Shown one piece after another: positions 25,488-33,355 of a stretch of DNA of 64,000 nt (the stretch's first letter is position 1; each line of letters starts with the position of its first letter). A model generated the notes under the pieces. That model saw only the letters and a program-made list of their open reading frames with translations, did no database searches and was not told the origin of the DNA. The translations under genes and the position numbers were made by a program. This DNA comes from Virgibacillus ndiopensis (GTDB taxonomy: Bacteria; Bacillota; Bacilli; Bacillales; Amphibacillaceae). The stretch spans positions 310,001 to 374,000 of the forward strand of contig NZ_FZMZ01000006.1 in assembly GCF_900187325.1 (NCBI RefSeq). Reading direction: 5' to 3'.

Positions 25488-25796
25488 GTGAGAAAACAAA
25501 CAAAAGTAATCATAAGTATTTCATCGGTAGTTTTATTCTTTGTTTTACTTTATTTTTCGATGTCTTTTTCCAATCACTTAGTCATAAAACGGACCATATT
25601 TTTAAACGGTTATCCAATAGAAGCTTTTACAACTGATATACAAGATAAACCTGATTCTAAAAGTAATAAATATGGTAAATGCTATGTTATAGATAATCCT
25701 AAAGTGAATAACGGTACCGAGCAAGCTGTTCCTGGCGTTTGTATGAAGAAAAGTAAGTTTGGCTTTTACTATGATATCACAATTGGCGTTTTCTAA
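25488..25796 (+). CDS. Small membrane-anchored extracytoplasmic protein, unknown function
   Basis: 102 residues. A positively charged start and a hydrophobic helix (about 8-30, VIISISSVVLFFVLLYFSMSF) are followed by a soluble region with two cysteines (KCYVIDN and GVCMKKS) that could form a disulfide outside the cell. No family recognised. GTG 25488 lies behind AGGGGG. Monocistronic; downstream is the sigma-factor remnant on the other strand. Confidence 0.65.
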   Translation: MRKQTKVIISISSVVLFFVLLYFSMSFSNHLVIKRTIFLNGYPIEAFTTDIQDKPDSKSNKYGKCYVIDNPKVNNGTEQAVPGVCMKKSKFGFYYDITIGVF

Positions 25797-25924
25797 GAGG
25801 TAAAAGAAAGAGGAATCTTGATTGTGTTCGATTAGGAAAGCACACCTCTGCTGACGGTGGATCTATTCATGTAAGAGTAAGCCAACCCAAAGCACCGCCG
25901 TGCGAATCACTCTTCCAATTTGAC

Positions 25925-25953
25925 GGGGACAATAAACTTGTCCCCCTGTCCCA
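25925..25953 (-). repeat. GGGACA/TGTCCC repeat element, copy 3
   Basis: On the minus strand: TGGGACA, GGGGGACA, a short AGTTTAT spacer, TGTCCCC. Same architecture as copies 1, 2 and 4. It replaces the 3' end of the sigma-factor remnant. Confidence 0.75.
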
Positions 25954-26196
25954 GGAAATACGTTTTGGTAAATCTGCTTCTTTTAGCTTATTCCTAACTT
26001 GCTGCTCCCAGCTTTTTACCGTATCAATGGTTGTGTTTTCTTGTGTAGCAATGTCCTTCACTGACATCCCTCCAATGATAAAGAAATATACCAATTTCCA
26101 TTGATTATCGGTTAGTTCTCATCTGAGGTTTCGCCATAAATAAGGGTTGCCCAATATAAGGTCGAAAAAGTTATACCTTGGATTAGAATAATTCAT
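25954..26196 (-). pseudogene. Truncated sigma-70-like factor (region 4 only)
   Basis: Minus-strand ATG 26196 has a strong AGGAGG site eight bases away and reads MNYSNPRYNFFDLILGNPYL up to TGA at 26121-26119. The same frame continues as ELTDNQWKLVYFFIIGGMSV, then KDIATQENTTIDTVKSWEQQ and ends in repeat copy 3. This aligns with the C-terminal third of the intact sigma factor at 59155-59715 (QLTENQWKWVYYFIIKDKSI, then KYIATREKTTIDAVKSWGKQ). Region 2 is missing, one in-frame TGA is present and the 3' end is replaced by the repeat. A restart at ATG 26094 would give only a region-4 fragment. Confidence 0.75.
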
Positions 26197-26379
26197 ATGT
26201 TTTTCCTCCTAAAAAATTTTTCCAAAATAGTTCGCTGTTCATATCTATAATCGAAAAGAGATGTCGATCTGGTCTCATGATAAGGAAAAATTTTTATATT
26301 TTTTTTATATTTTATTAAGAGGTTTTACAGATTATCGAGCTATAGTGGACGTGAATAGCATTAAGAGGAGGTTGATTAA
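26197..26379. other. AT-rich divergent intergenic region
   Basis: It lies between the sigma remnant and the DUF2306-like gene. Long T and A runs (for example TATTTTTTTTATATTTTATT) and no open frame. It probably holds the promoter of the downstream gene. Confidence 0.5.
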
Positions 26380-27021
26380 GTGCATAAAAGAAAAAGCTGG
26401 TGGCTATTAATTTTTGTAAGTCTCGGTGTTATTATTCCATTCATGGCACCATATTTGATGCTAGATCCTGATTCAAGCCGTGTGACGATCACATCGAAGG
26501 CTATACAATATCCAGCCTTAGTTACACATATTGTTTTTGCATTTATTGCATTAGTAACCGGTTTTTTTCAGTTTGTAGATCGTTTTCATCTTAAAAAACC
26601 AAAGCTTCATCGTTTTCTTGGGAGAACGTACGTCGGTAGTATCGTTATAAGTAGTCTTTTGTCGCTCGTGGTAGTTTTGTATATTGATAATTTCACTAAA
26701 TCTGTGGCATTTCTAACATTGACGATTTTATGGTTATTTACGACGTTGAAAGGTTATCGAAAAGCTGTAAAAAGAAGTTTCAACGAACACCGCAAATGGA
26801 TGATCCGTAGTTTTGGTGTAACGCTGGTGGCTGTAAGTGGGCGAATCGTAGTGCCAGTTCTTCTTCTTGCTTATTACACATTAAACGGCTTTACTTTTCC
26901 AGATGGAAGAGACAAGATGATAGAAGAAGTGTTACATGTAAATATCTGGATTGGGATTGTCTTAAACCTTGTGATTGTTGAGTGGATTATCCTAAAATCA
27001 CCTAAGGGACATAAGAATTAA
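26380..27021 (+). CDS. DUF2306-like membrane protein
   Basis: 213 residues with about six membrane helices. The pattern ALVTHIVFAFIALVTGFFQF, then KPKLHRFLGRTYVGSI and NEHRKWMIRSFGVTLVAVSGRI is typical of DUF2306 proteins. Conserved His residues (in LHRFLG and EHRKWM) suggest a heme- or metal-binding membrane four-helix core, as inferred for this family. GTG 26380 directly follows GAGGAGG with seven bases between. The CPT-like gene follows after 39 bases. Confidence 0.8.
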   Translation: MHKRKSWWLLIFVSLGVIIPFMAPYLMLDPDSSRVTITSKAIQYPALVTHIVFAFIALVTGFFQFVDRFHLKKPKLHRFLGRTYVGSIVISSLLSLVVVLYIDNFTKSVAFLTLTILWLFTTLKGYRKAVKRSFNEHRKWMIRSFGVTLVAVSGRIVVPVLLLAYYTLNGFTFPDGRDKMIEEVLHVNIWIGIVLNLVIVEWIILKSPKGHKN

Positions 27022-27060
27022 TTTTTAGTGGAAGAAAGGAATTCGGAAGGAGGAAACTTT

Positions 27061-27687
27061 ATGTCAGAAACAGCTTCACCTGGAAAAATTGTAATCCTTA
27101 ATGGTCCTCCAAGATCTGGGAAGTCCAGTATTGCTGCTGAGATCCAACATACGTTTAAGGGTGTATGGATGAACTTAGGTGTTGATCATTTCATGAAAAT
27201 GACTCCAGAACGATATCAACCTGGGATTGGGTTACGCCCTGGGGGTGAGCGCCCAGAACTTGAGTCTCTTATTGTAAATATGTATCAAGCTTTATACGAA
27301 TCGATTGCATTACACAGTCGATTGGGCTTTCATGTTGTAGTGGACGTTGGACATCATGATGGTTATTCAGTTCCCCGTGGTATTCTACCCAAATGCATAC
27401 AAATATTGAAGGGACTCCCTGTTTTCTTCGTTGGTGTGCGGTGTCCGATTGACGTTATTATGGAGCGGCGGATTGATACCTGGCAAGTTGGTTACACCTC
27501 TGAAGGCAAGGTTCCCGAACCAGTCCGTTTTTGGCAACAACTTGTCCATAAGCCCGGTATTTATGATCTAGAAGTCGATACTTCATTACTTTCACCAAAA
27601 GAATGTGCTGCCTTAATTGGTCAACGACTCGCAGACGGTCCCCCTCCCATAGCTTTTCAACAGATTGAAGAAATGGAAACTGAATAA
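27061..27687 (+). CDS. Chloramphenicol phosphotransferase-like P-loop kinase
   Basis: 208 residues from ATG 27061, preceded by GGAAGGAGG. The Walker A motif ILNGPPRSGKSSIAAEIQ (about 12-29) is followed by GVWMNLGVDHFMKMTPERYQPGIGLRPGG, close to the CPT family pattern, in which the Asp after the second strand acts as base. Later VVVDVGHHDG and FFVGVRCPIDVIMERR form the Walker B and lid regions. CPT enzymes phosphorylate chloramphenicol; homologues without known substrate are common. It lies in a cluster of resistance-like genes. Confidence 0.85.
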   Translation: MSETASPGKIVILNGPPRSGKSSIAAEIQHTFKGVWMNLGVDHFMKMTPERYQPGIGLRPGGERPELESLIVNMYQALYESIALHSRLGFHVVVDVGHHDGYSVPRGILPKCIQILKGLPVFFVGVRCPIDVIMERRIDTWQVGYTSEGKVPEPVRFWQQLVHKPGIYDLEVDTSLLSPKECAALIGQRLADGPPPIAFQQIEEMETE

Positions 27688-27719
27688 GTTGTTTATAAAT
27701 AAATGTAAGGGGATGTAAT

Positions 27720-28265
27720 ATGCTAGAAGCGTTATCTTTAATCGGAAACAAACTAGATAATAAGAATATTACTTGGGGAGTTGGTGGTTCACTTTTACTT
27801 CAATTTCATAAAATAGTGGATAACCCTAATGATATAGATATTTTGGTGAGTGAAAATAATGCTACTCAATTAAATAAAACAATTTCACCGTTAGGGAAAA
27901 GTAAAGAAGTAAAGCATTCTGCACCTTTTCGAACAACGTATTTCACTAAATATTGTATTAATCATATTGATATAGATATTATGGGCGGATTTGCATTAGA
28001 ACATAAAGATGGGATATATAAATTGTCGTTTAAAAGGGATTCCATTGTAGATTATAAAAAAATAAACGGAGTAGAAATCCCCCTATGTTCACTGGAAGAT
28101 TGGTATGTTTTATACTGTTTAATTCCAAATAAACAAGAAAAAATAAGCCTAATTGAAAATCATTTTAAAACTAATGGCGTACAGCATGCAGGTTTGCTAG
28201 AAGAAGCACTGAAACAACCCTTACCAATTGAAGTGAAACAAAAGATAATGCAGTTACTGAATTAA
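27720..28265 (+). CDS. Nucleotidyltransferase-fold protein, lincosamide-NTase-like
   Basis: 181 residues with WGVGGSLLLQFHKIVDNPNDIDILVSENN (residues 19-47), the GG...DxD pattern of the minimal nucleotidyltransferase fold. A third acidic residue is in HIDIDIMGGF (about 82-91). This is the arrangement of LnuA-like and related small enzymes that add AMP to an antibiotic, but many family members are uncharacterised. AAGGGGATG provides the ribosome site. It ends just ahead of repeat copy 4. Confidence 0.75.
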   Translation: MLEALSLIGNKLDNKNITWGVGGSLLLQFHKIVDNPNDIDILVSENNATQLNKTISPLGKSKEVKHSAPFRTTYFTKYCINHIDIDIMGGFALEHKDGIYKLSFKRDSIVDYKKINGVEIPLCSLEDWYVLYCLIPNKQEKISLIENHFKTNGVQHAGLLEEALKQPLPIEVKQKIMQLLN

Positions 28266-28272
28266 CCACAAG

Positions 28273-28300
28273 TGGGACAGGGGGACTGGCCTTGTGTTCC
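28273..28300 (+). repeat. GGGACA/TGTCCC repeat element, copy 4 (degenerate)
   Basis: TGGGACAGGGGGACT, then TTGTGTTCC: the copy 3 pattern with two substitutions in the right arm. It starts seven bases after the stop of the nucleotidyltransferase gene. Confidence 0.65.
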
Positions 28301-28394
28301 GATCCGTGCATAAATAGCTCCCGTTTTTCATAATGATTAATGGTATACATTACTCTGTTTTGTGGGGTTTAAGGCTATTTAGGAGGGGTTTAAG

Positions 28395-29840
28395 GTGCCA
28401 ATTATTTCAGGTGAAGACTACATGAATAGGATTAACAAATTAAAATCTGATATTTGGATTGAAGGGAAGCGAATAGAAGGAAAAATCTCTGAACATAAAG
28501 CTTTTAAAGGTGTTATGAAAAGCCAAGCTGCATTATACGATCTACAGCATACGAAATCGATTGAGGATATCATGACATACGATTCACCATCTTCAGGTGA
28601 AAAAGTTGGGACTTCGTATTTGATACCAAAGACAAAAGAGGACCTCTTAAAAAGACGTAAGATGATTCAAGAATGGGCAAAAGTAAACGGTGGTTTGATG
28701 GGAAGAAGTCCGGACTACATGAACACTATTTTGGCATCGTTTGCTGCGTCAGTAGATCTGTTAAAAGGTGAGAAAAATTGTTTTCCTGAGAATTTGCTAT
28801 CATTCTATGAATATGCAAGAGAAAACGATCTGTCGTTCACACATACATTTATAAATCCGCAAGTTAACCGAGGTAAATTTTACTTTGAAGATGATGAGGA
28901 AGATGAAATCATTACAGCACAGGTTGTAGAGAAAAATAAGGATGGAATTATCATAAAGGGGGCACGCCTTTTAGCTACACAGGGCGGAATCACAGATGAA
29001 ATATTGGTATTCTCGACAGTGGGTGCTGATGAAGCGCATAGTTATGCTTTTTCCATTCCAAGTAATACAAAGGGACTAAGGTTCATCTGTCGGGAATCGT
29101 TTGTCTATAAAGATTCAGAGTTCGACCATCCGCTAAGCTCGCGTTTTGAGGAAATGGATACTGTTATCGTGTTTAATGATGTGCTTGTTCCTTGGGATAG
29201 AGTATTTTATTATGATAATCCACGGATAACAGGCAAGTTTTTCACGGAGAGCCTATTTTTCCCATTAACGTTGCATCAGATTGTTGCAAGACAGGTTACT
29301 AAAACAGAATTTGTACTTGGAATAGTACAATCGCTTGTTGATACAATTAATATAGGTGAATATCAGCATGTGCAAGATAAAGTGTCAGAAATTATCCTTG
29401 CCCGTGAAACGATGAAAGCATTTTTAATCGCTTCTGAGCATCAGGCAAAACAAGATGTAAATGGCACGATGGTACCAGATTTGAATACATTATATGCTGC
29501 TATTAATACGTTCCCGAAAATTTATCCAAGGTTTTCAGAAATCATCCAATCTCTTGGGGCGAGCGGTCTCGTTTCCATACCAACAGAAAAGGACTTTAAA
29601 TCAGAAATTAAAGGGGAATTAGACCTTTATTTGCGTGCCGCTACTAAAAAGGCAGAGGATAGGGTCAAATTATTCCGATTGGCTTGGGATCTGTCCATGA
29701 GTGCATTCGGAACAAGACAGACATTGTACGAACGGTTTTTCTTTGGGGACCCAATTCGTCTTTCGCAAAGCTTGTACATGAATTATAAAAAGGATAAATA
29801 TGTGGAGAATGTTCATCGGTTTTTAAATATGGAATCTTAG
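28395..29840 (+). CDS. hpaB: 4-hydroxyphenylacetate 3-monooxygenase, oxygenase component (HpaB/YoaI-like)
   Basis: 481 residues, the usual length of HpaB. N-terminal ISGEDYMNRINKLKSDIWIEGKRI, central NDLSFTHTFINPQVNRG, GARLLATQGGITDEILVFS and C-terminal FRLAWDLSMSAFGTRQTLYERFFFGDPIR match the FADH2-dependent hydroxylase family. The reaction is ortho-hydroxylation of 4-hydroxyphenylacetate or a similar phenol. GTG 28395 has AGGAGGGG six bases upstream. No flavin reductase or catechol-cleavage gene is adjacent, so a reductase encoded elsewhere is needed. It ends at the hairpin 29876-29912. Confidence 0.9.
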   Translation: MPIISGEDYMNRINKLKSDIWIEGKRIEGKISEHKAFKGVMKSQAALYDLQHTKSIEDIMTYDSPSSGEKVGTSYLIPKTKEDLLKRRKMIQEWAKVNGGLMGRSPDYMNTILASFAASVDLLKGEKNCFPENLLSFYEYARENDLSFTHTFINPQVNRGKFYFEDDEEDEIITAQVVEKNKDGIIIKGARLLATQGGITDEILVFSTVGADEAHSYAFSIPSNTKGLRFICRESFVYKDSEFDHPLSSRFEEMDTVIVFNDVLVPWDRVFYYDNPRITGKFFTESLFFPLTLHQIVARQVTKTEFVLGIVQSLVDTINIGEYQHVQDKVSEIILARETMKAFLIASEHQAKQDVNGTMVPDLNTLYAAINTFPKIYPRFSEIIQSLGASGLVSIPTEKDFKSEIKGELDLYLRAATKKAEDRVKLFRLAWDLSMSAFGTRQTLYERFFFGDPIRLSQSLYMNYKKDKYVENVHRFLNMES

Positions 29841-29875
29841 CAATGTGCTAACAGTAAATTAATAGTAGTGTTATA

Positions 29876-29912
29876 TCCCCTTTTTTGCTTTGATTACAAA
29901 AGGGGATTTTTT
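29876..29912 (+). terminator. Terminator of the hpaB gene
   Basis: TCCCCTTTT (29876-29884) pairs with AAAAGGGGA (29898-29906), followed by six Ts. Confidence 0.9.
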
Positions 29913-29927
29913 AGTGCCAAAATCTTG

Positions 29928-29956
29928 TTGACAATTAAAGAGAATAGGAGTAAATT
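29928..29956 (+). promoter_or_regulatory. SigA-type promoter of the riboswitch-K+ transporter unit
   Basis: TTGACA (29928-29933), a 17-base spacer, TAAATT (29951-29956). The riboswitch follows within about 30 bases. Confidence 0.7.
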
Positions 29957-29984
29957 TTGCTTATTCCTTAATTAAATAACTCGT

Positions 29985-30137
29985 ACCTTTTAATCGCTTA
30001 ATCTTCTTGAGCGGGGGAACCAAAGTTAGTAGATTATTTTCAATCTGGGGTGAATCTTACTACAGTAAGAAGGGATACTCTCGAGTTCCTAACCCGACAG
30101 CTAACCTCGTAAGCGTTGTATTGTATTTTCAGAGGGG
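29985..30137 (+). ncRNA. c-di-AMP riboswitch (ydaO/yuaA type)
   Basis: The conserved blocks of the ydaO/yuaA class appear in order: the P1 strand CGCTTAATCTTC, GAGCGGGGGAACC, TGGGGTGAATCTTAC, AAGGGATACTCTCGAGTTCC and AACCCGACAGCTAACCTCG, then TAAGCGT closing P1. The class binds c-di-AMP and turns expression off when c-di-AMP is high. A terminator at 30159-30186 and a K+ transporter gene follow, the classic arrangement in Bacilli. Confidence 0.93.
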
Positions 30138-30158
30138 AAGGTCATCGATTTATCATGA

Positions 30159-30186
30159 GACCATTCTATTTGTAATGGTCTTTTTT
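30159..30186 (+). terminator. Riboswitch-controlled terminator
   Basis: GACCATT (30159-30165) pairs with AATGGTC (30174-30180), followed by TTTTTT (30181-30186). It lies between the c-di-AMP aptamer and the K+ transporter gene, so it is the likely expression platform. Confidence 0.88.
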
Positions 30187-30244
30187 CGTATGGAAATGCT
30201 AAAAAGAGATAGGTGAGTAACTTGAATCAAAGGGGAAATTGCTT

Positions 30245-31597
30245 TTGTCCACAATACTAAAAACAATTAAAAGCTTACAACCTGCACAAATTATTGTTTC
30301 CTTTTATGTAATTGCAGTTATCATTTCTGTTTGTTTGCTTAGCTTGCCGATAGCTCTAAAACCGGGTGTGAACTGGTCATTTTTGGATGTTATATTTACG
30401 GCGGTAAGTGCAATAAGTGTAACGGGTCTATCGGTTGTACCGGTAATAGATACATTTAGTACACCTGGAATATTTATTTTGCTTTTTATTCTGCAGTTTG
30501 GCGGAATTGGAATTATGACACTTGGTACCTTTTTTTGGTTACTTTTAGGAAAGAAAATAGGTTTTAAGGAAAGGGAATTAATTCGAACGGATCAGAATCA
30601 GTCCAATATGTCAGGATTAGTTAAATTGATGATACAGATACTTGTAATGATTCTTATTATTGAGTCTGTTGGAACGGTTATCCTAGGCATCTACTTTCTG
30701 TCTTATTTTCCGACTTGGCAGGATGCTTTCTTACAAGGATTATTCGCTGCCGTTAGTGCAACAACAAATGCGGGGTTTGATATTACTGGTAACTCACTTA
30801 TTCCATTTGCCCATGATTATTTTGTGCAATTTATAAACATTATTTTATTGACATTGGGTGCAATTGGATTTCCTGTACTGATAGAATTAAAGGACTTTAT
30901 GGCAAATAGAAAGAAGCACTATCGCCATCATTTTTCTTTGTATACAAAATTAACGACAGTCACATTTTTTTCATTAATGATATTTGGAACTATCATTATT
31001 TTGATATTTGAAGCTAACCATTTCTTTCAAGGTAAAAGCTGGCATGAGTCATTTTTCTATGCATTATTTCAATCGTCTACAACGCGGAATGGTGGATTAG
31101 CTACGATGGATGTAAGCTACTTTTCTAATTCAACCTTATTAGCTATTTGTTTTCTCATGTTTATCGGTGCTTCGCCAAGCTCTGTTGGGGGAGGAATAAG
31201 GACAACCACTTTTGCTATTGTTTTATTGTTAATGTTCTCTTTTGCAAAAGGCCAGAAGAATATAAAGGTTTTTAGGCGTGAAATACATGAGGATGATGTT
31301 AGAAAGTCGGTTGTAGTTAGCTTTCTTGCATTACTGCTTTGTTTTTTAGCAACGGTTATTCTTTCTGAAACAGAACCGTTTCCAATAATGGAGATTATGT
31401 TTGAGGTTAGTTCTGCATTTGGCACTACAGGATTGTCAATGGGAATAACGCCTGAACTTAGTGATGCTGGTAAAATTGTTATTATATCACTCATGTTCAT
31501 CGGAAGAATAGGAATTTTATCGTTCATTTTCTTGTTCAATAGAAGAAATAAACAAACGAATTACCATTATCCAAAAGAGCGGGTTATTGTTGGGTAA
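30245..31597 (+). CDS. KtrB/KtrD-type K+ uptake protein (TrkH family)
   Basis: About 450 residues with four membrane-pore-membrane repeats; pore-loop signatures are visible in ISVTGLSVVP, SATTNAGFDITGNS, STTRNGGLATMD and SSAFGTTGLSMGITP, each with the selectivity-filter Gly region. The length is typical of KtrB. TTG 30245 is preferred to TTG 30239 because AAAGGGGA then lies eight bases away. It mediates Na+-dependent or K+-selective uptake together with a cytoplasmic KtrA/C ring, which is not encoded here. Expression is under the c-di-AMP riboswitch. It ends at a perfect bidirectional hairpin. Confidence 0.9.
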   Translation: MSTILKTIKSLQPAQIIVSFYVIAVIISVCLLSLPIALKPGVNWSFLDVIFTAVSAISVTGLSVVPVIDTFSTPGIFILLFILQFGGIGIMTLGTFFWLLLGKKIGFKERELIRTDQNQSNMSGLVKLMIQILVMILIIESVGTVILGIYFLSYFPTWQDAFLQGLFAAVSATTNAGFDITGNSLIPFAHDYFVQFINIILLTLGAIGFPVLIELKDFMANRKKHYRHHFSLYTKLTTVTFFSLMIFGTIIILIFEANHFFQGKSWHESFFYALFQSSTTRNGGLATMDVSYFSNSTLLAICFLMFIGASPSSVGGGIRTTTFAIVLLLMFSFAKGQKNIKVFRREIHEDDVRKSVVVSFLALLLCFLATVILSETEPFPIMEIMFEVSSAFGTTGLSMGITPELSDAGKIVIISLMFIGRIGILSFIFLFNRRNKQTNYHYPKERVIVG

Positions 31598-31609
31598 CTT
31601 TGATGAAAG

Positions 31610-31648
31610 GAAAAGCAAAAAGATGAAGTCTAGATCTTTTTGCTTTTC
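31610..31648. terminator. Bidirectional terminator
   Basis: A perfect 15-bp stem, GAAAAGCAAAAAGAT (31610-31624) with its complement at 31634-31648, between convergent genes. Confidence 0.9.
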
Positions 31649-31670
31649 TGTTATTAATGTATTTACTACT

Positions 31671-32597
31671 TTAAGATTTAGATAAATCAAGATCCCAGCG
31701 TTCTTCTATCAATTCTTCTCCAGTCCACTCATTGTTGGTCTTCTCTTCTGTTAATGTAAAATTGTAATTTTGGTAAAGGTAGCGGGCCGTTGCTAAAATA
31801 CTTACTGTCCATAGAAAAACATGCTTGTAGTTTTGATCTTTACAGTAGTTGATTGCTGTTTCCATCAGCTTCTTTCCAATGCCTATTCCTTGATAATTTT
31901 CATCCAATATAAACCATCTAAGCTGGGCTACTGAATTACTATGTTTTGTGATCGCAATAGAACCAACAATTTCACCATTCAGCTCAGCAATCCAGAGCTC
32001 TCCTCCGTCAGTGCTGATCATAAATTCAGATAAGCCCTTCATAACGTAATATTCAAATAGTGGTCCAAACTTGTATGTGTGATTATAAAGCCTTCCATGG
32101 AGATGTGCAACATATCCAACATCCCCAGCGTGGAATGGACGAATGGCTACTTGCGTGAGTGTTGAATGATCTTTTGTATATATAGATTCGATCGTTTCCA
32201 TGGAAGTGACTAGCTTGGCCAAATCACGTTCCGATAGGTTTTGAATCATTTTGCTCACACCACAATTTGCCTTTTTTACTAAGTTTTCAAAAATAGTTAT
32301 GCCATGTTCGGTTAGATAAAGTAAGTAGCGTCGTTTATCCTCTGTTGATTGTCTCTTTAAGATTATATTCTCGTCCTCAAATCGTTGGATAATTCGACTC
32401 ATGTATCCTCGGTCAATTCCCAGGTTTTCTCTAATTTCAGTAGCAGTACAGCTATTTTTGTAAAAGATTTCAGTTATAACACGGGCTTCGGTTAGAGAAA
32501 AAGGTTGATTATAGATTTCCAGGTCGACTTTACCCAGAACGTTTGCATAATATCTATTGAATTTCCGAATTTTTTCTACATAGTTAATGAGCTCCAT
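31671..32597 (-). CDS. Fusion of a MarR-type regulator and a GNAT acetyltransferase
   Basis: 308 residues in one frame. Residues 1-145 form a MarR domain: FSLTEARVITEIFYKNSCTATEIRENLGIDRGYMSRIIQRFEDENII, with a wing STEDKRRYLLYLTEHG. Residues about 150-308 form a GNAT domain: AIRPFHAGDVGYVAHLHGRLY, then RWFILDENYQGIGIGKKLMETAINYCKDQ (acetyl-CoA loop) and LWTVSILATARYLYQNYNFTLTE. Such fusions are known in several bacteria; the acetyl substrate is unknown. A 33-bp perfect palindrome lies in its promoter, so autoregulation is likely. Confidence 0.92.
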   Translation of the reverse strand: MELINYVEKIRKFNRYYANVLGKVDLEIYNQPFSLTEARVITEIFYKNSCTATEIRENLGIDRGYMSRIIQRFEDENIILKRQSTEDKRRYLLYLTEHGITIFENLVKKANCGVSKMIQNLSERDLAKLVTSMETIESIYTKDHSTLTQVAIRPFHAGDVGYVAHLHGRLYNHTYKFGPLFEYYVMKGLSEFMISTDGGELWIAELNGEIVGSIAITKHSNSVAQLRWFILDENYQGIGIGKKLMETAINYCKDQNYKHVFLWTVSILATARYLYQNYNFTLTEEKTNNEWTGEELIEERWDLDLSKS

Positions 32598-32634
32598 ACA
32601 AGTTAACCTCCCTTTTTAATATAATGTATGATAA

Positions 32635-32667
32635 ATCTAATTAGTTGATATAGTCAACTAATTAGAT
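32635..32667 (-). promoter_or_regulatory. 33-bp perfect palindromic operator before the MarR-GNAT gene
   Basis: ATCTAATTAGTTGA and its exact complement flank a five-base centre (TATAG). On the minus strand it covers a -35-like TTGACT and most of the spacer to TATCAT, 38 bases upstream of the start codon. Confidence 0.85.
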
Positions 32668-32697
32668 ATGCTAATTTCTTCAATAGGAATATAACGT

Positions 32698-32728
32698 AAA
32701 AGATCCCAACTACTTTTTGGGATCTTTT
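32698..32728. terminator. Terminator of the YndM-like gene
   Basis: AAAAGATCCCA (32698-32708) pairs perfectly with TGGGATCTTTT (32718-32728). On the minus strand it is 14 bases after the stop codon of the YndM-like gene. Confidence 0.85.
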
Positions 32729-32741
32729 GCGTTTCATTATG

Positions 32742-33188
32742 TTAATCATCACTACGATCTTTTTTTCTGGTGTGTACATCCAATTCTTCGGAAAACTCGG
32801 TTTGTAATTCTCTCCTAACGGGTGTGTGCTTGTTTGTGTTGTCTGAAAAGTGTTCTCTAATATAGGCGTGAATAAAGGGTTCACATAACGTGATAAAAAA
32901 AGCCGCCATTGCTGAAAGTGTAATTATTGGAAGACCCGTTTGGGTAAGAAATATACTTCCAAGTAACCACAATGAAAGAAACGCCAAACCAAAATCCGCA
33001 ATTATTGCTGTGATATTGTTAAATCGCTTTAAAATAAATAAATCCCCTACAAGATAAGAAATTCCTGTAACTAATAAACTAATCCAGAATAAATTAATCA
33101 ATGTTGTATTAAAAAGTATGCCAAATATGGAGAAAACAGCTATTGCTGTAACAATAAACTTTATCCCAAATGTTTTTAAATGATCCAT
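32742..33188 (-). CDS. DUF2512/YndM-like membrane protein
   Basis: 148 residues: four membrane helices in the first about 110 residues (FGIKFIVTAIAVFSIFGILF, FWISLLVTGISYLVGDLFIL, ADFGLAFLSLWLLGSIFL, ITLSAMAAFFITLCEPFIH) then a charged cytoplasmic tail. The pattern matches DUF2512 proteins of Bacilli (B. subtilis YndM), of unknown function, some linked to sporulation. Starts at ATG 33188 and has its own terminator; monocistronic. Confidence 0.85.
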   Translation of the reverse strand: MDHLKTFGIKFIVTAIAVFSIFGILFNTTLINLFWISLLVTGISYLVGDLFILKRFNNITAIIADFGLAFLSLWLLGSIFLTQTGLPIITLSAMAAFFITLCEPFIHAYIREHFSDNTNKHTPVRRELQTEFSEELDVHTRKKDRSDD

Positions 33189-33355
33189 AAAGCTATACCC
33201 ATCCCTTCCTAATTTTTTATAGTATTTGTCATTTCCAGATAAATATTATCTTTCTTTTACCTTTAGGGAAGAAGCGGTATAAAAAGAAGATTTTGATTAA
33301 CAATACAAAAAAGAAATGATTCATCATTATTGTCTTTAAATTGGAGTGGAATAGC

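Noticed and set aside
26119-26121. Selenocysteine reading of the TGA in the sigma-factor fragment
   Set aside because: The intact paralogue has Ser at this position and no SECIS-like hairpin follows; a nonsense mutation is simpler.
30007-30216. 69-codon open frame in the region before the K+ transporter
   Set aside because: It lies inside the c-di-AMP riboswitch and terminator; the conserved RNA blocks explain the sequence.
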